13,661 bases of DNA from Clostridia bacterium (GCA_900751685.1 CAADSR010000387.1:1-13661); one strand, 5' to 3'. Counted from the stretch's first letter, positions 7,101-13,661 are shown. Numbers and translations: made by a program. The notes: generated by a model not told the origin, from the sequence alone.

Positions 7101-9014
7101 ATGAAAAAATTTATACTATGTTGTTTTATTGTACTATTGTGGGCAGCGCCTGCTTTTTCCGCAGAGCTCCCTTCTGCATACTGGCCTTTGAATGAACAGT
7201 ATGGTGCCGCAGTCAACCAAAAAGACCGAAACGGGGTCATTTATTACGGAAACCAAATCATTGACCTGATCAGCCGGGAGCCTGAAACAGAGCAAACACA
7301 GAACATCCTGGCTTCCCGCCTCTATACGGTAGGTGAAGCTTATGAATACATAAAAGATTACAAAAATGCCGCCCGCTGTTTTTCCTCCTATATCCCTTAT
7401 GGAGAAGCTTTCGGATGGGCGGATGGTGTAAAGATCGCCCGTGCCAAAGCGGCCGAATTTGAACCAACGGTAGACCTTTATACGAAAACAGATCAGACAC
7501 AATGTTATTTCGGCGCAAAAAATGAGCCGGAACAGGGCGTCCTGATAGGGCAAACCTCTGAAACGATGCAGGCAGATGAGTCCATGGTACTGCTTTACCT
7601 GGAATACGGCGATCTAAATAGCATCAATTGGGCAAACCAGATACTGGTCAAGGCAGCGCAAACTGGAAAGGCAGTGGAACTGGCACTAAATTTCCCGGGC
7701 CAGGGCAGCCAGCTCGCAGAAATCCTCACAGATGAGCAATACCTGCCGAAACTTACCGGCTTGTTGAGCCATTATTCTGAAATCCCGATCTACCTGCGAA
7801 TCGGCGCGGAGGTAAATATCTGGGATGACCGGGCAGATCCCCAGCAGTTTATTGCTGCTTTTCAAAAGATCACTGTCTCCGCCCGCACCGCCGGGAGCCA
7901 TATCGCAACGGTATACGGCGTGTCCTTTGCTTCCTCCTGGGATGTGGATATGGATTCTTACTATCCTGGTGATGACTATGTGGACTGGGTCGGTGTTTCA
8001 GCCTACGCTAACCCCATGTTTGGTGGAACCGAATTGGCACCGGAGGATTCTTTTAACGAAGTGGTTTTTATGGCTGGCGACAGTGCCGACCCCGTCCGCA
8101 TCGTAGCGGAAGCTGTACGCCGTTACGGTGACCGCAAGCCCATCATGGTATCAGAATGCGGGGTCTCCCATTTTGTGCGTACAGCCCAGAAGGATACAAC
8201 GGACTGGGCTACAGTCCATTTGAAACGGATGTACCATTATTTACCCATGGTTTATCCCCAAATCAAGCTGATGGCTTATTTTAACCGTGTCATGGAAGCA
8301 GAGATCAACGACTACGCTTTATCAACAAATCCCAGCATGGCAGAAGCATATCAGGCCCTTTCCCAGCTTCCGCCGTTTATCCGCAGCAACGCAAATGCGA
8401 AGCCTGAATATACTTATCAAAAGCTGGGGTCCTCTACCGAGGTGAACAATGAATTGGATTTGTTTGCTTACCCCCATGTCCATGCAGACCCGGAACCGAA
8501 AATTGACTATTACTTAGACGGTCAATGGGTGGCAGGCTCTTCTTCCATCCCTTATGAGATGTCTTTAGATCTATCGGGCTATGAGCCGGGAGAACACAGC
8601 CTCAAAGTGGTTTGTACTTCCGCCGGAACAGTTCAATCAGAAAAGTCCTACTCTCTCTGGAAATCCGGGGAGATCCGCCTTCAAGTGAATGGAAAACTAA
8701 TTGAAACAGATACCGCGCCTTTTATTGAGAATGACCGCACTCTTGTCCCTGTCCGTGTCATCTCTGAATCCCTTGGGGCAATAGTCAGTTGGGATGACGA
8801 CTTACAGCGTGTCACGATCCAAAAGGACGGGAAAACGGTCTTACTGACCATTAACAGTCCTATAATGCTTGTCGACCGGGCACCTGTTTCCCTTGATGTT
8901 CCTCCCCGCATTTCCCTGGGCCGCACCTTTGTCCCTGTCCGGGCCGTTGTGGACATACTGGGTGCAAAAGTCGATTGGGACGGGCAAAACCGCTGTGTTA
9001 TTATTGATTTATAA
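7101..9014 (+). CDS. Exported GH26-like glycosidase with Ig-like and stalk (copper amine oxidase N) domains
   Basis: The 637-residue protein opens with a Sec signal peptide (MKK, hydrophobic 4-16, likely cleavage after AFS at 20). Residues about 30-120 are helical and TPR-like. Residues about 130-425 resemble a GH26-type TIM barrel: YYPGDDYVDWVGVSAYA (287-303) is a strong hallmark, Glu237 in RIGAEVN would be the acid/base and Glu352 in MVSECG the nucleophile. The usual His before the acid/base Glu is Ala236, so activity and substrate are uncertain. Residues about 463-520 look like a Big_7-type Ig domain (DYYLDGQWV...SIPYE). Residues 525-637 form a stalk/copper-amine-oxidase-N domain with two related halves (TLVPVRVISESLGAIVSWD and TFVPVRAVVDILGAKVDWD). 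GGAG at 7089-7092, eight bases upstream, is the probable ribosome site; AAAGGA abuts the ATG and is too close. The function is probably at the cell envelope (inference). Confidence 0.85.
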   Translation: MKKFILCCFIVLLWAAPAFSAELPSAYWPLNEQYGAAVNQKDRNGVIYYGNQIIDLISREPETEQTQNILASRLYTVGEAYEYIKDYKNAARCFSSYIPYGEAFGWADGVKIARAKAAEFEPTVDLYTKTDQTQCYFGAKNEPEQGVLIGQTSETMQADESMVLLYLEYGDLNSINWANQILVKAAQTGKAVELALNFPGQGSQLAEILTDEQYLPKLTGLLSHYSEIPIYLRIGAEVNIWDDRADPQQFIAAFQKITVSARTAGSHIATVYGVSFASSWDVDMDSYYPGDDYVDWVGVSAYANPMFGGTELAPEDSFNEVVFMAGDSADPVRIVAEAVRRYGDRKPIMVSECGVSHFVRTAQKDTTDWATVHLKRMYHYLPMVYPQIKLMAYFNRVMEAEINDYALSTNPSMAEAYQALSQLPPFIRSNANAKPEYTYQKLGSSTEVNNELDLFAYPHVHADPEPKIDYYLDGQWVAGSSSIPYEMSLDLSGYEPGEHSLKVVCTSAGTVQSEKSYSLWKSGEIRLQVNGKLIETDTAPFIENDRTLVPVRVISESLGAIVSWDDDLQRVTIQKDGKTVLLTINSPIMLVDRAPVSLDVPPRISLGRTFVPVRAVVDILGAKVDWDGQNRCVIIDL

Positions 9015-9025
9015 GGAGTGATCCC

Positions 9026-10108
9026 ATGCCGGAAACCATTTTAGAACTTGCAAATATCCATAAAAGCTTTGGCGGGCACAAGGTATTGAAAGGAATCAGC
9101 CTGTCTGTACAAAAGGGAGAATTTATCACCTTTTTAGGCCCCTCCGGCTGCGGAAAAACCACCATGCTGCGCATCATCGCCGGTTTGGATTTTCCACAAA
9201 GCGGCCAGGTATTTTTAAACGGCCAGGACGTAACGTCCTTGGCGCCGGATAAACGGAACGTCAACACGATCTTTCAGAATTATGCCCTTTTCCCTCACAT
9301 GAATATTGCGCAAAACGTGGGCTATGGGCTCAAGATAAAAGGTGTGAAAAAAAATGAGATCAAAGCCCGCGTCAGCCAAATGTTGAAGCTGGTTCAGCTC
9401 GAAGGGCTCGAAAAACAAATGCCGGACAAAATCAGCGGCGGCCAAAAGCAACGTGTTGCCATTGCCCGCGCCGCGGTCAATAACCCGGACGTCCTTTTGC
9501 TCGACGAACCGCTGGGCGCATTGGATCTACAGCTCCGGCGCTATTTACAAGGCGAGCTCAAGCGCATCCAAAAGGAGCTTGGGATCACATTCATTTACAT
9601 CACCCACGACCAAGAAGAAGCCATGAACATGTCTGACCGGATCGTCGTGATGAAAGACGGCTTATTTGAACAGACCGGCGCCCCGGTGGAGGTTTATGAT
9701 CATCCCAAGACCTCATTTGTCGCCGGTTTTGTAGGAATGGCTAATATTTTAAAGGGAACTGTAATAGAATCAAAGGATGGGGTCCTTTCCATTACTGTTG
9801 GAGAACATAAAATGCAGGTCAACGCCCAAGCTTCCCTTCCGAAAGGAGCAAACGCTACGGTCTGTGTCCGCAGCGAAAACCTGCGGCTTTCGCTGGAGCC
9901 CTCTGAAAATTCGATCCCGGCGGTTGTCCGCGAGAATACCTACGCCAATGGAATCCTGCGGGTACGCTTGACCCTGCTGGACGGAACAGAGGTATTTTCC
10001 AGCCGCCAAGGCGTCCACCATACATTAGAAGTCGGCCAAAAGGTTTTTCTTTCGTTCACCCCGGAGCATGGTGTCCTGGTAGATTCGGAGGGACACGATG
10101 AAGCATAA
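9026..10108 (+). CDS. potA: Spermidine/putrescine-type ABC transporter ATPase PotA
   Basis: The 360-residue ATP-binding subunit energises import through the PotB-PotC channel. Visible elements are Walker A GPSGCGKTT (38-46), Q-loop Gln84 in FQNYALFPHM, the signature ISGGQKQR (136-143), Walker B VLLLDEP (156-162), the D-loop GALD (164-167) and switch His194 in ITHDQEEAM. After GFVGMANIL (about 235-242) comes a C-terminal TOBE regulatory region to 360, as in PotA/UgpC-type ATPases. The ATG follows AAGGAG (9013-9018) by seven bases; that Shine-Dalgarno overlaps the stop of the stalk-protein gene, and the gap is only 11 bases. The 3' end overlaps potB by 11 bases. All catalytic motifs are intact. 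Placement in the polyamine/opine/2-aminoethylphosphonate importer family is firm; substrate identity depends on the binding protein. Confidence 0.93.
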   Translation: MPETILELANIHKSFGGHKVLKGISLSVQKGEFITFLGPSGCGKTTMLRIIAGLDFPQSGQVFLNGQDVTSLAPDKRNVNTIFQNYALFPHMNIAQNVGYGLKIKGVKKNEIKARVSQMLKLVQLEGLEKQMPDKISGGQKQRVAIARAAVNNPDVLLLDEPLGALDLQLRRYLQGELKRIQKELGITFIYITHDQEEAMNMSDRIVVMKDGLFEQTGAPVEVYDHPKTSFVAGFVGMANILKGTVIESKDGVLSITVGEHKMQVNAQASLPKGANATVCVRSENLRLSLEPSENSIPAVVRENTYANGILRVRLTLLDGTEVFSSRQGVHHTLEVGQKVFLSFTPEHGVLVDSEGHDEA

Positions 10109-10946
10109 TAAAGCCTGGCTTGCCGCCGTTCCAATGTATCTTTTCACAATCTTTTTTGTAGCAGTCCCGCTTGTTTATGTCCTGGTGCTAAGCTTCTTGA
10201 CCCGTGATGCAAGCTGGGGTGTTACAAATGAGCTGACTCTTTCAAACTATGCAAAAATTTTAGAGCCCGCCTATGCAAAGACATTCTTGACCTCCCTGCA
10301 AGTGGCGCTGCTCACGACTGTTTTGACTGCCTTGATCGGTTATCCCTTTGGTTATTTTATGGCAAAGCTCCAGCCAAATATCCGTAACAAGGTAATGCTC
10401 CTTGTCATTGTCCCGTTCTGGACAAACGCACTAGTGCGCATTTATGGCTGGATCATCCTGCTGCGCAGCCAAGGTGTCCTGTCCGCCCTGCTCCAATCCT
10501 TGGGATTGACCAGCGAGCCTATTGGGATCCTTTATACCCTGCCCGCTGTTTTAATCGGGACCGTTTATGCATTGCTTCCATTTATGATCTTGTCTGTGTA
10601 CTCCAGTTGTTTAAAGCTGGACCCTTCCCTGACAGAAGCTGCCCGTGACCTTGGCGCAAGCCCCTGGAAGGCTTTTTGGACCGTATCCTTTAAGCTGACC
10701 CTACCCGGCCTTTTATCCGGGTTCGTATTCGTATTTGTGCCATCCATCGGCTTGTTTTTCATTGCCGACCTGTTGGGCGGCGGAAAATTGATGCTGATCG
10801 GCAATCTGATCAAAAACCAGCTTACCACGGCCCGGAACTGGCCGTTTGGCGCGGCATTGTCCGTTGTCATGATGATAATGACCCTGCTGATCATCGGTAT
10901 TTACCGAAGATTGGCGAAGGGCAAAGATTTGGAGGGATTGATTTGA
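10098..10946 (+). CDS. potB: Spermidine/putrescine-type ABC transporter permease PotB
   Basis: This 282-residue inner-membrane permease pairs with PotC to form the translocation channel. About six membrane segments are visible (roughly 10-33, 65-88, 97-122, 147-170, 203-226, 250-270). The cytoplasmic EAA loop, EAARDLGASPWKAFWTVSFKL (start at 180), contacts PotA. PotB-type signatures include PFWTNALVRIYGW (106-118). The ATG lies inside the end of potA (11-base overlap), with GGAGGG (10087-10092) five bases upstream, so translation is likely coupled. The C-terminus overlaps potC as TTGA. The length is normal for the family and no defects were seen. Confidence 0.93.
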   Translation: MKHNKAWLAAVPMYLFTIFFVAVPLVYVLVLSFLTRDASWGVTNELTLSNYAKILEPAYAKTFLTSLQVALLTTVLTALIGYPFGYFMAKLQPNIRNKVMLLVIVPFWTNALVRIYGWIILLRSQGVLSALLQSLGLTSEPIGILYTLPAVLIGTVYALLPFMILSVYSSCLKLDPSLTEAARDLGASPWKAFWTVSFKLTLPGLLSGFVFVFVPSIGLFFIADLLGGGKLMLIGNLIKNQLTTARNWPFGAALSVVMMIMTLLIIGIYRRLAKGKDLEGLI

Positions 10947-11737
10947 ACAAGAAAAAATTACGTTCCTCTAATATCTATTTGGCAGTCATTTTAATTTTAA
11001 TGTACCTGCCTATTTTAACGGTTATCGTCTATTCATTCAACGATTCAAAGCTCAGCACCATTTGGACTGGGTTTTCCCTTTCCTGGTATCAGAAGCTGTT
11101 TTCCGATACTGTGATGATGGACGCACTCAAAAACAGCCTGATCCTTGCTTTGCTTTCCTGTAGCATTTCTGCTGTGATCGGAACGGTCGGCGCTGTGGGC
11201 TTGGTACGCTCTAACCTGCGTGGAAAAACAGCCATCGAGACCTTATCGACGATTCCGATTATGATCCCTGAGATCATCCTGGGGATGATGTTCCTGGCGT
11301 TCTTCTCCTTTTTAGGGTTCCGCTTTGGAATGTTTACCCTGGTGCTGGCCCACTGTTCCTTTTGTATCCCTTACATCTTTATGATGGTCAAGGGCAGCCT
11401 TGCCAGCCTGGATACTTCGATCGAGGATGCCGCCAGGGATCTGGGCGCCTCTGGGATCCGGACATTTTTTGATATGATCCTGCCGCAGATCCTGCCGTCT
11501 GTCCTATCCGGCTCTTTGCTGGCCTTTGCGATGTCACTGGATGATGTTGTGATCAGCTTCTTTGTGACCGGCGCTTCGGTGAATACACTGCCCATTAAGA
11601 TCTATTCCCAATTAAAAATGGGCGTCACCCCGGAAGTCAATGCGCTGTGTACCCTGATGCTTGTTGTCACATTCATTATAATTATTATTTCTTCCCTGAT
11701 CGGAAGGAAGTCTACTAAAAAGGAGAGAATTTTATGA
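10943..11737 (+). CDS. potC: Spermidine/putrescine-type ABC transporter permease PotC
   Basis: The 264-residue second permease has about six membrane helices (roughly 10-31, 64-88, 104-126, 130-149, 184-210, 234-253) and an EAA-type loop EDAARDLGASGIRTFFDMILP at 161-181. The family strings LSLSWYQKLF-like (here GFSLSWYQKLF), TIPIMIPEIILG and FAMSLDDVVISFF mark it as PotC. The start is TTG at 10943, fixed by GGAGGG (10931-10936) six bases upstream and by the TTGA overlap with the potB stop. The stop overlaps the potD start as ATGA. Use of a TTG start inside a tight overlap suggests expression set by coupling. Confidence 0.93.
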   Translation: MNKKKLRSSNIYLAVILILMYLPILTVIVYSFNDSKLSTIWTGFSLSWYQKLFSDTVMMDALKNSLILALLSCSISAVIGTVGAVGLVRSNLRGKTAIETLSTIPIMIPEIILGMMFLAFFSFLGFRFGMFTLVLAHCSFCIPYIFMMVKGSLASLDTSIEDAARDLGASGIRTFFDMILPQILPSVLSGSLLAFAMSLDDVVISFFVTGASVNTLPIKIYSQLKMGVTPEVNALCTLMLVVTFIIIIISSLIGRKSTKKERIL

Positions 11738-12777
11738 AAAAACTGTTATGCTGTTTGCTTGCCCTGTCGATGCCGCTGACACTTCTTACAGGCTGCGGGG
11801 ATACAAACTCTTCCCCAAAGGAAACTTTGAATGTCCTATTGTGGGATGGCTATCTCCCACAGGATGTGACCGATTCATTCCAATCCGAGACCGGTATTAA
11901 AATGAACTTTTCTAATTTTGACACGAATGAGGAAATGCTCACAAAGCTGCAGGCAGGCGGAGCGGGCTATGACCTGGTGATCGGCTCTGATTATATCCTT
12001 GACCAAATCATCAAAGAAGATCTGGCCCAGCCTTTGGATAAGACCCAGATCCCCAATTACGCCAACCTGGACCCTTCTTATTTGAGCCAATACTATGACC
12101 TGGATAACCAGTACACCGTCCCTTACGGTCCGGGAACTCCATTGATCGTCTATGACAAAAATAAGATTGGCATGGAGATCAAGGGGTATAAAGACCTTTG
12201 GGACCCGCAGCTCAAAGGCAAGCTCGTCCTTTTAGACGATGCCCGCAATATGGTCGGCATCACGCTCAAGTCTATGGGAAAATCCATGAACGAGACAGAC
12301 CCAACCGTTTTAGCGGAAGCAAAAGAAAAATTAATGAAATTAAAGCCGAATGTTCACCACCTGGATTATAATAATCCCCATGAATCCATTATCAGCGGTG
12401 AAGCAGATATTGCTTATATGTTCACCCCGCAAGTGCTGCTTGCCTTACAGGCACGGCCGGAGCTGAGCGTTGTATATCCCGAAGAAGGCATGGGCTTCGG
12501 CATCGACTGCTGGTTTGTTCCAACCTCTGCTTCCAACAAAGAAAACGCTTATAAATTCCTCAACTATATCCTGGACGCAAAAGTAGGCGCTTCAATATCC
12601 GAGCAGATCCTCTACCAGTGCCCGAACAAAGCATCCCAGCCTTATCTGTCCGAGGAATATAAAGCTAACAAAGCCCTATACATCCCGGCAGACGTTTTAG
12701 GCAAGACCGAATTTATCAAAGACGTCGGCGCCGCTGCCACAACCTACGACGAAATCTGGACAGCGTTCAAACAATAA
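11734..12777 (+). CDS. potD: PotD-like substrate-binding lipoprotein with divergent pocket
   Basis: The 347-residue protein is the extracellular solute-binding component. A type II signal peptide ends in the lipobox LLTGC with acylated Cys21. The mature part follows PotD closely: NVLLWDGYLPQDVTDSFQ, NFDTNEEMLTKL, YDLVIGSDY, LVLLDDAR, VVYPEEGMGF and VGAAATTYDEIW. Compared from memory with E. coli PotD, Trp34 (here Trp37) and the acid Asp257 (Asp258) are kept, but Glu171 is Asn172, Trp229 is Phe230 and Trp255 is Gly256. The PY-W-G-T strand reads PYGPGTP (130-136). These changes affect polyamine-binding positions, so the ligand may not be spermidine or putrescine. AAGGAG (11720-11725) is eight bases upstream and the start overlaps potC by four bases. 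It is the last gene of the operon. Family placement is firm, ligand is not. Confidence 0.9.
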   Translation: MKKLLCCLLALSMPLTLLTGCGDTNSSPKETLNVLLWDGYLPQDVTDSFQSETGIKMNFSNFDTNEEMLTKLQAGGAGYDLVIGSDYILDQIIKEDLAQPLDKTQIPNYANLDPSYLSQYYDLDNQYTVPYGPGTPLIVYDKNKIGMEIKGYKDLWDPQLKGKLVLLDDARNMVGITLKSMGKSMNETDPTVLAEAKEKLMKLKPNVHHLDYNNPHESIISGEADIAYMFTPQVLLALQARPELSVVYPEEGMGFGIDCWFVPTSASNKENAYKFLNYILDAKVGASISEQILYQCPNKASQPYLSEEYKANKALYIPADVLGKTEFIKDVGAAATTYDEIWTAFKQ

Positions 12778-12816
12778 ACACCAAAATAGAGCAGCTTAAT
12801 AATCGTTGAAGCGATC

Positions 12817-12855
12817 AAATGAGGGCAGACACAAAAAGTGTCTGCCCTCATTTTT
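12817..12855 (+). terminator. Intrinsic terminator of the potABCD operon
   Basis: A perfect 16-bp inverted repeat (12817-12832 with 12838-12853; core GAGGGCAGACAC) closes on an AAAAA loop and runs into a T5 tract (12851-12855). It lies 40 bases after the potD stop. The A-run on the other arm means it could also stop leftward transcription. Confidence 0.93.
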
Positions 12856-12886
12856 AATTGATTGAATGGTTGGTTTTATACTTTCC

Positions 12887-12967
12887 GTAGGGCGAGATGC
12901 CCTCATCCCGCCGAAGAATCGCATTTCTTTTGGAGGATGGCTGCGGGCTGTAGGCAGCCCGCCCTAC
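12887..12967. repeat. Cloverleaf-like palindromic intergenic repeat (GTAGGGCG type)
   Basis: The 81-bp unit begins with GTAGGGCG and ends with its exact complement CGCCCTAC (12960-12967). Inside are three further hairpins: 12891-12899 with 12904-12912 (9 bp, one mismatch, CCCT loop), 12914-12918 with 12925-12929 (5 bp), and GCGGGCTG/CAGCCCGC at 12943-12950 and 12955-12962 (8 bp perfect, TAGG loop). The outer and inner stems share bases, so they are alternative folds. I recall similar dispersed sequences in gut Clostridia; copy number here is untested. Confidence 0.6.
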
Positions 12968-13131
12968 ATTGATTTTTCAATTTTGAATGTCCCATACGAA
13001 AACGACCAGTTCCTTACAGGCTGGAATTAACGGTTTCATTCTTTTTTGTGTCTATTATCTATTGACTACTTCAGCTTAATAATAGCTGCTCTATTTTTTG
13101 TTCTGCTATTTTTCATTTTTTCTACAACAGA

Positions 13132-13157
13132 TTGACAATTACGACAAATACTTGTCG
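13132..13157. promoter_or_regulatory. Candidate operator/-35 region upstream of the XRE gene
   Basis: Two adjacent 9-bp near-identical repeats, GACAATTAC (13134-13142) and GACAAATAC (13143-13151), are followed by TTGTCG. The second copy thus forms the inverted repeat CGACAA-ATAC-TTGTCG (13142-13157). A perfect -35-like TTGACA (13132-13137) overlaps the first repeat, but no good -10 lies at normal spacing. A TGGTATTAT extended -10 at 13186-13194 is the nearest alternative. The layout suggests autoregulation (inference). Confidence 0.45.
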
Positions 13158-13213
13158 CTTCATATATTCCAATTTTCTCAAATGGTGGTATTATAACGCT
13201 AAGAGGTGTTACC

Positions 13214-13600
13214 ATGAAAAACGATGATATTTACATATCTGATTTTAATTATAAGCTTGCAGGCGAAAAAATTAAAAGCTACCGGAAACTGGCGAAAATG
13301 TCACAAGCAGCATTAGCAGAAGCGACCCATATCAGTGTTTCCCATCTTTCAAAAATAGAAAATTGGCATTATAAAAGCCATTTTCATAATTTTGTTGAGA
13401 TTGCCGACGCATTGAATATTTCTTTATATGACCTCATTGGCCATCAAAATCTACAGACAGATCATTTATTTGTAGAGTCTATTGCAAATAAAGCGGTCAA
13501 TTGCAATGCACGTCAAAAACAGCTTATTTTAGAATTTATGGATTTAATGTTACGTTTGGAAAAAGAAACTCCCCCTTATGAGCAAACAATCAAAAAATAA
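13214..13600 (+). CDS. XRE-family helix-turn-helix transcriptional regulator
   Basis: The 128-residue protein has a lambda-repressor/Cro-type HTH at about residues 13-70: GEKIKSYRKLAKMSQAALAE, then the recognition region HISVSHLSKIEN, then FVEIADALNISLYDLIG. The remaining 55 residues are helical and charged with no recognised sensor domain, ending TPPYEQTIKK. The ATG is placed by AAGAGGT (13201-13207) seven bases upstream. By hand count, four lines of this gene (13261-13500) are about 35% GC against about 52% for two lines of potD, so base composition differs sharply from the operon to its left, hinting at a different origin. A purine-rich sequence right after the stop suggests it leads an operon continuing out of the window. 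The target is unknown. Confidence 0.88.
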   Translation: MKNDDIYISDFNYKLAGEKIKSYRKLAKMSQAALAEATHISVSHLSKIENWHYKSHFHNFVEIADALNISLYDLIGHQNLQTDHLFVESIANKAVNCNARQKQLILEFMDLMLRLEKETPPYEQTIKK

Positions 13601-13647
13601 GAAGGAAATGTATTATGATTTTTTTTATGAACCTAGATTCCCGCCAC

Positions 13648-13661
13648 AGGAGGTCAACTTA
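13648..13661 (+). promoter_or_regulatory. Strong Shine-Dalgarno for a gene starting at or past the right edge
   Basis: AGGAGGT (13648-13654) is the best ribosome binding sequence in this part of the window and is followed by CAACTTA at the edge, so a start codon at 13661 or just beyond is expected. Competing possibilities are open frames from 13608 (MYYDFFYEPRFPPQEV) or 13615 (MIFFMNLDSRHRRS), the latter with GAAGGA eight bases upstream. The window is too short to decide. Confidence 0.4.

Larger units (their letters stand above)
12783..13097. repeat. 14-bp perfect inverted repeat pair bracketing the intergenic region
   Basis: AAAATAGAGCAGCT at 12783-12796 recurs in inverted orientation at 13084-13097, with TGAAG matching again further in (12807-12811 against 13069-13073). 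In addition CAGCTTAATAAT occurs twice in direct orientation (12792-12803 and 13072-13083), because the right copy is locally palindromic. The pair could be the termini of a small non-autonomous element or a duplicated, inverted gene-end sequence. No target-site duplication was found. Confidence 0.45.
12778..13213. other. 436-bp non-coding region between potD and the XRE gene
   Basis: No convincing gene lies here. In order it holds the potD terminator hairpin, a cloverleaf-like palindromic repeat (12887-12967), an AT-rich stretch, a 14-bp inverted repeat partner (13084-13097) of a sequence just before the terminator (12783-12796), and a repeat array upstream of the XRE gene (13134-13157). Confidence 0.8.

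Noticed and set aside
9026..12777. Alternative reading of the transporter as an iron, opine or phosphonate importer
   Set aside because: PotB/PotC strings (PFWTNALVRIYGW, FAMSLDDVVISFF) and the PotD scaffold (DDAR, VGAAATTYDE) fit the spermidine/putrescine branch best. Only the exact ligand remains open.
12778..13213. Possible CRISPR array, riboswitch or tRNA-like cloverleaf in the intergenic region
   Set aside because: Repeats are two-copy only with no regular spacers. The cloverleaf-like palindrome lacks a tRNA T-loop, anticodon arm geometry and CCA end. No riboswitch core was recognised.
13608..13661. A frame from ATG 13608 (MYYDFFYEPRFPPQEV) as the next gene
   Set aside because: The purine-rich site is only one base from this ATG, and a much better Shine-Dalgarno lies at 13648-13654, so a start at or past the edge is likelier. 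Not called as a CDS.

Overview
The window looks like a chromosomal segment of a mid-GC, low-complexity-SD Firmicute, most likely a gut-type Clostridium relative (Oscillospiraceae/Lachnospiraceae range). The reasons are strong purine-rich ribosome binding sites, -10 boxes with TG extensions, a YicC/RqcH/RNase J housekeeping neighbourhood, a stalk-domain (copper amine oxidase N-like) exported protein, and a GTAGGGCG-type intergenic palindrome of the sort I recall from such genomes. No rRNA, tRNA, CRISPR array, transposase or prophage gene was seen.

Left part (1-5720), RNA and translation housekeeping. A partial yicC/yloC endoribonuclease gene runs leftward off the edge. It is divergent from rqcH, the Ala-tailing factor of bacterial ribosome quality control. 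rqcH converges on rnj (RNase J), and a perfect 16-bp-stem bidirectional terminator separates them. Upstream of rnj, on the same strand, is a PLP-dependent enzyme of the methionine gamma-lyase/'aluminium resistance' family (YnbB-like). Both minus-strand genes have good sigma-A promoters.

Central part (5822-12853), one apparent seven-gene plus-strand operon. A single extended -10 promoter precedes a small ABM-type monooxygenase-like protein, a PflX/COG1313-type radical SAM protein, an exported GH26-like/Ig-like/stalk-domain protein, and a complete ABC importer of the spermidine/putrescine type (potA, potB, potC, potD). Gene junctions are 4-11 bp overlaps or 11-18 bp gaps, no internal terminator was seen, and the unit ends at a perfect hairpin with a T-tract after potD. 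The solute-binding protein is clearly PotD-like but has lost several residues known to hold polyamines in E. coli PotD, so its substrate is open.

Right part (12778-13661). A 436-bp non-coding stretch holds the terminator, a cloverleaf-like palindromic repeat, and a 14-bp perfect inverted repeat bracketing both, which may be a small non-autonomous element. Next comes an AT-rich XRE-family regulator gene with a conspicuous repeat array upstream (candidate operator). The window ends on a strong Shine-Dalgarno sequence for a gene that starts just outside.

Nothing here is a clear new defence or mobile system. The most promising leads are the association of an exported GH26-like stalk protein and a radical SAM protein with a divergent Pot transporter, and the structured intergenic element.
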